From Janthinobacterium sp051380875 (GTDB lineage: Bacteria > Pseudomonadota > Gammaproteobacteria > Burkholderiales > Burkholderiaceae_D): DNA of 64,000 nucleotides. This document shows, one piece after another, positions 60,323 through 64,000 of this stretch. Position numbers and translations under genes: made by a program. How positions within the stretch are numbered: the first letter of the stretch is position 1; every line of letters starts with the position of its first letter. The DNA lies in NCBI RefSeq assembly GCF_051380875.1, contig NZ_JBNYXW010000020.1, positions 56,058 through 120,057 of the forward strand. The letters run 5' to 3'. The notes under the pieces were generated by a model. That model had not been told where the DNA came from. It did no database searches and worked only from the letters and a program-made list of their open reading frames with translations.

Positions 60323-61291
60323 TTATAAAACGCTGCCCCTTGCGCCGCCTGCTGGCACGGCGTCGCGCGCGGCACCGCCGGTTGCCACCACGTTCCACTC
60401 GTGCGTCTCGACGTATTTGAAGAGGAAGGCGATAAAGCTCTCGGCCGCTGGCGACAGCGAACGGCCCGTCTTCGTGTAGACGAAAAAGCGCCGCGTCAGC
60501 TCCGGCTCGTACAGGGTGCGCATGTGCAGTTTATACAGCTTGACCATCGGTTCCGCATACGGCAGGCAGGCCGTGATGCCTAGGTTGGCGCTGACCATGG
60601 CCAGCGCCGTCGTCATGAACGTCACTTCATTGTAGGGATTGAGCGACAGGTCGCGGAAAGAACCGTGCATGTCGCGCAGCAGGCGCTCCGTGAACTGCCC
60701 CTGCAGCGAAATGAAGGGGTAGTCGGCCACGTCGGCCCAGGTGACCCGCTCTTTTTGCTGCAACGGATGCTGCTCGGGGAAGACCAGCACGAAGGGCATC
60801 TCGAACAGTACTTGCGCGGCGATTTCCGCCGTCGGGTCGCGCTCGGGGCCGATGCCGAAATCGACTTCGCCGCTGAAGACGCGCGCCGGGACATTCTCCA
60901 CGGGGCAGTCGACCAGGCGCAATTGCACTTCCGGGTGCGCCTGGCGGTAGGCGGCGATCACTTCCGGCAGCAGGGTGCACGCCATCATCTGCGGCGCGGC
61001 GATGCGCACCATGCCTGTTTTCAGGGCCTTGCGCTGGGCGATGCCGGCCATGGCGCCGTCGAGGTCCTCGATCATCTTTTCAAACAGCGGATACAGCTCG
61101 CGGCCGATTTCCGACAACTGCGTCTTGCGCGTGCTACGCTCGACTACGCGCACCCCCAGCACGCTTTCCAGTTCCTTGATCAAACCGCTCAAGGCGGACT
61201 GGGTCACGTGCAGGTATTCGGCGGCCAGGGTAAAACTGCCGGTCTTGGCAAGCGCCACGAAGGCGCGCATCTGTCGCAGGCTGGGACTCAT
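60323..61291 (-). CDS. LysR-family regulator of the aromatic operon
   Basis: A 322-residue LysR regulator starting at ATG 61291 (MSPSLRQMRAFVALAKTGSF). Helix-turn-helix: FTLAAEYLHVTQSALSGLIK. The effector domain includes FGIGPERDPTAEIAAQVLFE and QQKERVTWADVADYPFISLQ. It is divergent from the VOC-FAH-maiA operon with a 125-bp gap, the usual LysR arrangement, so it probably activates that operon in response to an aromatic catabolite. The N-terminal extension of the longer frame is not credible. Confidence 0.9.
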   Translation of the reverse strand: MSPSLRQMRAFVALAKTGSFTLAAEYLHVTQSALSGLIKELESVLGVRVVERSTRKTQLSEIGRELYPLFEKMIEDLDGAMAGIAQRKALKTGMVRIAAPQMMACTLLPEVIAAYRQAHPEVQLRLVDCPVENVPARVFSGEVDFGIGPERDPTAEIAAQVLFEMPFVLVFPEQHPLQQKERVTWADVADYPFISLQGQFTERLLRDMHGSFRDLSLNPYNEVTFMTTALAMVSANLGITACLPYAEPMVKLYKLHMRTLYEPELTRRFFVYTKTGRSLSPAAESFIAFLFKYVETHEWNVVATGGAARDAVPAGGARGSVL

Positions 61292-61416
61292 AAGATAATC
61301 CGATAAATCAATGGCTAAAAATTGTTTGTATGATAGCTGGAACTCGATTCTAATGGTGAAAAGCTGAAAAACACGCCAGCCATCGCGCTCAAGGCGCACC
61401 TATTGGAGACCGTAGC

Positions 61417-61950
61417 ATGAAAATCAAGCAAATCCACCACGTTGCCTACCGCTGCATCGACGCGAAGCAAACCGTCGAGTGGTATGTCAAGCATTTGAAC
61501 ATGAATTTCGTCCTCGCCATCGCCGAAGATCTGGTGCCGTCGACCAAGGCGCCCGACCCGTACATGCACGTCTTCCTCGACGCGGGCCAGGGCAATGTGC
61601 TGGCCTTCTTTGAACTGCCGACGCAGCCGGCCATGGACCGCGACCGCAATACCCCGGCCTGGGTGCAGCACCTGGCGCTGGAAGTGGCCAGCATGGACGA
61701 ATTGCTGGCCGCCAAGGAGCGCCTGGTGGCCGGTGGCGTGGAAGTGCTTGGCCCCGTGAATCACACCATCTTTCAGTCGATTTACTTCTTTGACCCGAAC
61801 GGCCACCGCCTGGAACTGGCGGCGAACGTGGGCACGCCCGAGATGCTGGCCAAACTGGACGCCGTCAAATGGGAAATGCTGGAAGAATGGTCGCAGACGC
61901 GCCGCGCGCCGAAACACGCCGCCTGGATGCACGCCCCAGCCGAAGCTTGA
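61417..61950 (+). CDS. VOC (glyoxalase/dioxygenase-like) protein
   Basis: A 177-residue vicinal-oxygen-chelate protein. IKQIHHVAYRCIDAKQTVEW has the first metal His, a second ligand lies in VQHLALEVASM, and a Glu ligand in HRLELAANVG, over two beta-alpha-beta-beta-beta modules. The metal-binding pattern would suit a dioxygenase or isomerase acting on a ring substrate. As first gene of the operon with FAH and maiA it may catalyse ring fission or a related step, but the substrate is unknown. ATG 61417 is the only early start. Confidence 0.85.
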   Translation: MKIKQIHHVAYRCIDAKQTVEWYVKHLNMNFVLAIAEDLVPSTKAPDPYMHVFLDAGQGNVLAFFELPTQPAMDRDRNTPAWVQHLALEVASMDELLAAKERLVAGGVEVLGPVNHTIFQSIYFFDPNGHRLELAANVGTPEMLAKLDAVKWEMLEEWSQTRRAPKHAAWMHAPAEA

Positions 61951-61995
61951 TTCATCGTACCGTAGCCCCGATACCTCATCTACACAAGGAATAGT

Positions 61996-63018
61996 ATGAA
62001 ACTCGCAACCCTGAAAAACGCCAGCCGCGACGGCGCCTTGATACTCGTCAGCCGCGACCTGCGCCAGTGCGTGAGCGTGGCCGCCATCACCCCGACCCTG
62101 CAGGCGGCGCTGGATAACTGGGATGCCATCGCGCCCAGGCTCGAACTTGCCTACGCCGCCCTGAATGCGGGCACGGCCACCGACGCCCAGGCGTTTGACG
62201 CCAGCCTGTGCCACTCGCCGCTGCCGCGCGCCTACCAGTGGGCCGACGGCTCGGCCTATATCAACCACGTGGAACTGGTGCGCAAGGCGCGCAACGCCGA
62301 AGTGCCCGCCTCGTTCTATGCCGATCCGCTGATGTACCAGGGCGGTTCGGACAGTTTCATCGGCCCGCGCGACCCGATCTTTGCCTTGTCGGAAGAGTGG
62401 GGCATCGACCTGGAAGCGGAAGTGGCCGTCATCACGGGCGACGTCGCCATGGGCGCCAGCGTGGCTGACGCGGCCAAGGCCATCCGCCTGGTGATGCTGG
62501 TCAATGACGTCTCGCTGCGCAACCTGATTCCGGGCGAGCTGGCGAAAGGTTTCGGCTTCTTCCAGTCGAAGGCGGCCAGCGCGTTTTCGCCTGTCGCCGT
62601 CACGCCGGACGAACTGGGTGGCGACTGGGCTGATAGCAAGCTGCACTTGCCGCTGCTGGTGGACCTGAACGACAAGCCCTTTGGCAAGCCGAATGCAGGC
62701 GAAGACATGACGTTCAACTTTGCGCAACTGGTGGCGCATGCGGCCAAAACGCGCGAACTGGGCGCCGGCAGCATCGTCGGTTCCGGTACCGTGTCGAACA
62801 AGCAGGGCAATCTGTTTGGTTCGAGCATCGAGAATGGCGGCGTGGGCTACTGCTGCCTGGCCGAAGTGCGCATGTACGAAACCATCGAGCACGGCGCAGC
62901 AAAAACGGCGTACCTGAAGTTCGGCGATACGGTGCGTATCGAGATGCGCGACGCGGCGGGCGCCAGCATCTTCGGTAGCATCGAGCAGACCGTGGTCCTA
63001 TACGCCGGCCGCGCTTGA
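61996..63018 (+). CDS. Fumarylacetoacetate hydrolase family protein
   Basis: A 340-residue FAH-fold hydrolase. The C-terminal catalytic domain carries the metal ligands in WGIDLEAEVAVITGD and VMLVNDVSLRN, and the lid PGELAKGFGFFQSKAASAFS; an N-terminal domain precedes. In this operon it most likely hydrolyses fumarylacetoacetate (or fumarylpyruvate) made by the isomerase that follows. ATG 61996 follows ACAAGGAATAGT. The canonical FahA of many organisms is longer (about 420 residues); this shorter form is common beside maiA in Proteobacteria. Confidence 0.88.
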   Translation: MKLATLKNASRDGALILVSRDLRQCVSVAAITPTLQAALDNWDAIAPRLELAYAALNAGTATDAQAFDASLCHSPLPRAYQWADGSAYINHVELVRKARNAEVPASFYADPLMYQGGSDSFIGPRDPIFALSEEWGIDLEAEVAVITGDVAMGASVADAAKAIRLVMLVNDVSLRNLIPGELAKGFGFFQSKAASAFSPVAVTPDELGGDWADSKLHLPLLVDLNDKPFGKPNAGEDMTFNFAQLVAHAAKTRELGAGSIVGSGTVSNKQGNLFGSSIENGGVGYCCLAEVRMYETIEHGAAKTAYLKFGDTVRIEMRDAAGASIFGSIEQTVVLYAGRA

Positions 63019-63032
63019 ACGGAGACCGTCCG

Positions 63033-63683
63033 ATGAAGCTGTATACCTATTTTCGCAGTTCGGCCGCCTACCGCGTGCGCATCGCCTTGAATTTGAAAGG
63101 CATCGCCTACGACAGCATCCCCGTGCATCTGCTGCAGGATGGCGGCCAGCAGTTGCTGCCGGCCTACCGCGCCGTCAATCCGTCGGCGCTGGTGCCGGCG
63201 CTCGATGACGATGGCGCCATATTGACGCAGTCGCTGGCGATCCTCGAATACCTCGACGAAACGCACCCTGGCGTGCCGCTGCTGCCGCCCGACGCGCTGG
63301 GACGCGCCCGCGTGCGCGCGCTGGCGCTGGCAATCGCCTGCGATGCCCATCCGCTGACGAATCTGCGGGTCTTGAAATACCTGAAAAACACCCTTGGGTT
63401 GTCGGAAGAGGTCAAGCAAGAGTGGTACCGCCACTGGATGGCCGAGGGGCTGGCGGCCGTCGAAGCACTGCTGGCGCAGGGCGACCCAAAGGACACCAAG
63501 CTGTTCTGTCACGGCGATAGCCCAGGCATGGCAGACTGCTGCCTGGTGCCGCAAGTGTTCAATGCGCAGCGTTTCGGCATCGACCTGGCGCCGTACCCGC
63601 GCGTGGCGCGCATCCATGCGCACTGCGCCAGCTTGCCCGCGTTTGCTGCTGCGCATCCGTCGCAGCAGGTGGATGCCGAATAG
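63033..63683 (+). CDS. maiA: Maleylacetoacetate isomerase (zeta-class GST)
   Basis: A 216-residue zeta-class glutathione transferase. YFRSSAAYRVRIALNLKG contains the SSxxxRVRIAL glutathione-binding signature, and NPSALVPALDDDGAILTQSL AILEYL is the thioredoxin-fold end. MaiA isomerises maleylacetoacetate to fumarylacetoacetate for the FAH enzyme encoded just upstream. ATG 63033 is preferred; the TTG at 63015 abuts the FAH stop. Homogentisate dioxygenase (hmgA), which would feed this pair, is not in the window. Confidence 0.93.
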   Translation: MKLYTYFRSSAAYRVRIALNLKGIAYDSIPVHLLQDGGQQLLPAYRAVNPSALVPALDDDGAILTQSLAILEYLDETHPGVPLLPPDALGRARVRALALAIACDAHPLTNLRVLKYLKNTLGLSEEVKQEWYRHWMAEGLAAVEALLAQGDPKDTKLFCHGDSPGMADCCLVPQVFNAQRFGIDLAPYPRVARIHAHCASLPAFAAAHPSQQVDAE

Positions 63684-63703
63684 CTTGATACGCATCAAGC
63701 GCA

Positions 63704-63742
63704 AAACGGCCCCGGCCCGGATACAGGCTGGGGCCGTTTTTC
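63704..63742 (+). terminator. Intrinsic terminator after maiA
   Basis: AAAACGGCCCC (63704-63714) pairs with GGGGCCGTTTT (63731-63741), 16-nt loop, five Ts. It ends the aromatic operon just before the insertion sequence. Confidence 0.85.
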
Positions 63743-63802
63743 ATTGTTGCATGGATAGGATTGATGGTGCGTAACTTTGTGCTTTGACTAATTGAGGTGT
63801 AC

Positions 63803-64000
63803 TGTCAATAGCGGACACTCTTGTTTCAAGCCGCCCGTGATTGTTTGCTGAATTTTTCAGCAAACAACGCGGGTGGAACATTGCCAAGGCGCGAGTGGCG
63901 CCGCTGGCGGTTATAAAAGCTTTCGATGTATTCCTGTATCGCCGCTCGGGCATCAGCCCGGGTAGCGTAACGGTGATGGTGCACCAGTTCGTTTTTCAGG
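63803..64000 (-). mobile_element. IS3-family insertion sequence, right end, continues past window
   Basis: The element appears to end at TGTCAATAGCGGACACTC (from 63803), a plausible terminal inverted repeat for IS3 elements, and its transposase is read inward on the minus strand. The other end lies outside the window, so neither the full length nor a target duplication can be seen. It was inserted just downstream of the maiA terminator. Confidence 0.6.
63826..64000 (-). CDS. IS3-family transposase OrfB, C-terminal part
   Basis: Reading the minus strand from 64000 to the TGA at 63826-63828 gives LKNELVHHHRYATRADARAA, IQEYIESFYNRQRRHSRLGN, VPPALFAEKF. This is the conserved end of IS3-type DDE integrase OrfB (E..YN..R.H..LG...P..F). 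The catalytic Asp residues and the orfA frame are beyond the window edge. Whether the gene is intact cannot be judged. Confidence 0.85.
   Translation of the reverse strand, partial: LKNELVHHHRYATRADARAAIQEYIESFYNRQRRHSRLGNVPPALFAEKFSKQSRAA

Overview
The window (about 62-65% GC by eye) reads as a chromosomal segment of a betaproteobacterium of the Burkholderiales, most likely Oxalobacteraceae (Janthinobacterium / Massilia / Duganella type). The argument is gene order: ispG-hisS-yfgM-bamB-der-hfq-hflX-hflK-hflC-hisZ-purA is the housekeeping block I associate with that family, and a PEP-CTERM protein and a complete D-erythronate/L-threonate pathway fit the same group. The assignment rests on recall and gene order; no search was run.

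Layout. 1-13.2 kb: the housekeeping run, all on the plus strand (isoprenoid synthesis, histidyl-tRNA synthetase, outer-membrane assembly, ribosome GTPases, Hfq, the HflKC membrane complex, HisZ, PurA and a phosphoribosyltransferase), punctuated by clear intrinsic terminators. 13.3-16.1 kb: small single genes (GNAT, NIPSNAP, AI-2E-type permease, flavin reductase). 16.1-23.2 kb: a catabolic island for four-carbon acid sugars, with a divergent FadR-type regulator, an MFS importer, LtnD, OtnK, OtnC, OtnI and DenD in one tight operon. 23.2-28.5 kb: an AraC regulator, a DUF3224 protein, a decayed alpha/beta hydrolase, uvrB, and an aromatic/aspartate aminotransferase. 28.6-33.8 kb: three identical tRNA-Asn(GTT) genes, the third split from the others by about 4.7 kb carrying a PEP-CTERM protein, a GtrA-like protein, a purine permease, a GntR regulator and the remains of an ISNCY-type transposase lying in the third tRNA's promoter region.

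33.9-53.5 kb: an orphan secretory-looking protein, a hydrolase, then a type VI secretion (T6SS) locus in three transcription units. Plus strand: M15 peptidase, then tssM-tagF-ompA-like. Minus strand: tssJ-tssK-tssL. Plus strand: TPR lipoprotein-tssB-tssC-hcp-tssE-clpV-tssA. The baseplate genes tssF and tssG and the spike genes vgrG/PAAR are absent from the window, so the machine must be completed elsewhere or be non-functional.

53.7-64 kb: lipocalin, a chemoreceptor with a C-terminal tethering pentapeptide, a DTW-domain tRNA-modification enzyme, a radical SAM protein behind a near-perfect LexA box, two LysR regulators, a ChaC-type cyclotransferase, and an operon of VOC protein-fumarylacetoacetate hydrolase-maleylacetoacetate isomerase for the end of an aromatic ring-cleavage route. 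The window ends inside an IS3-family transposase. No CRISPR array or rRNA was seen.
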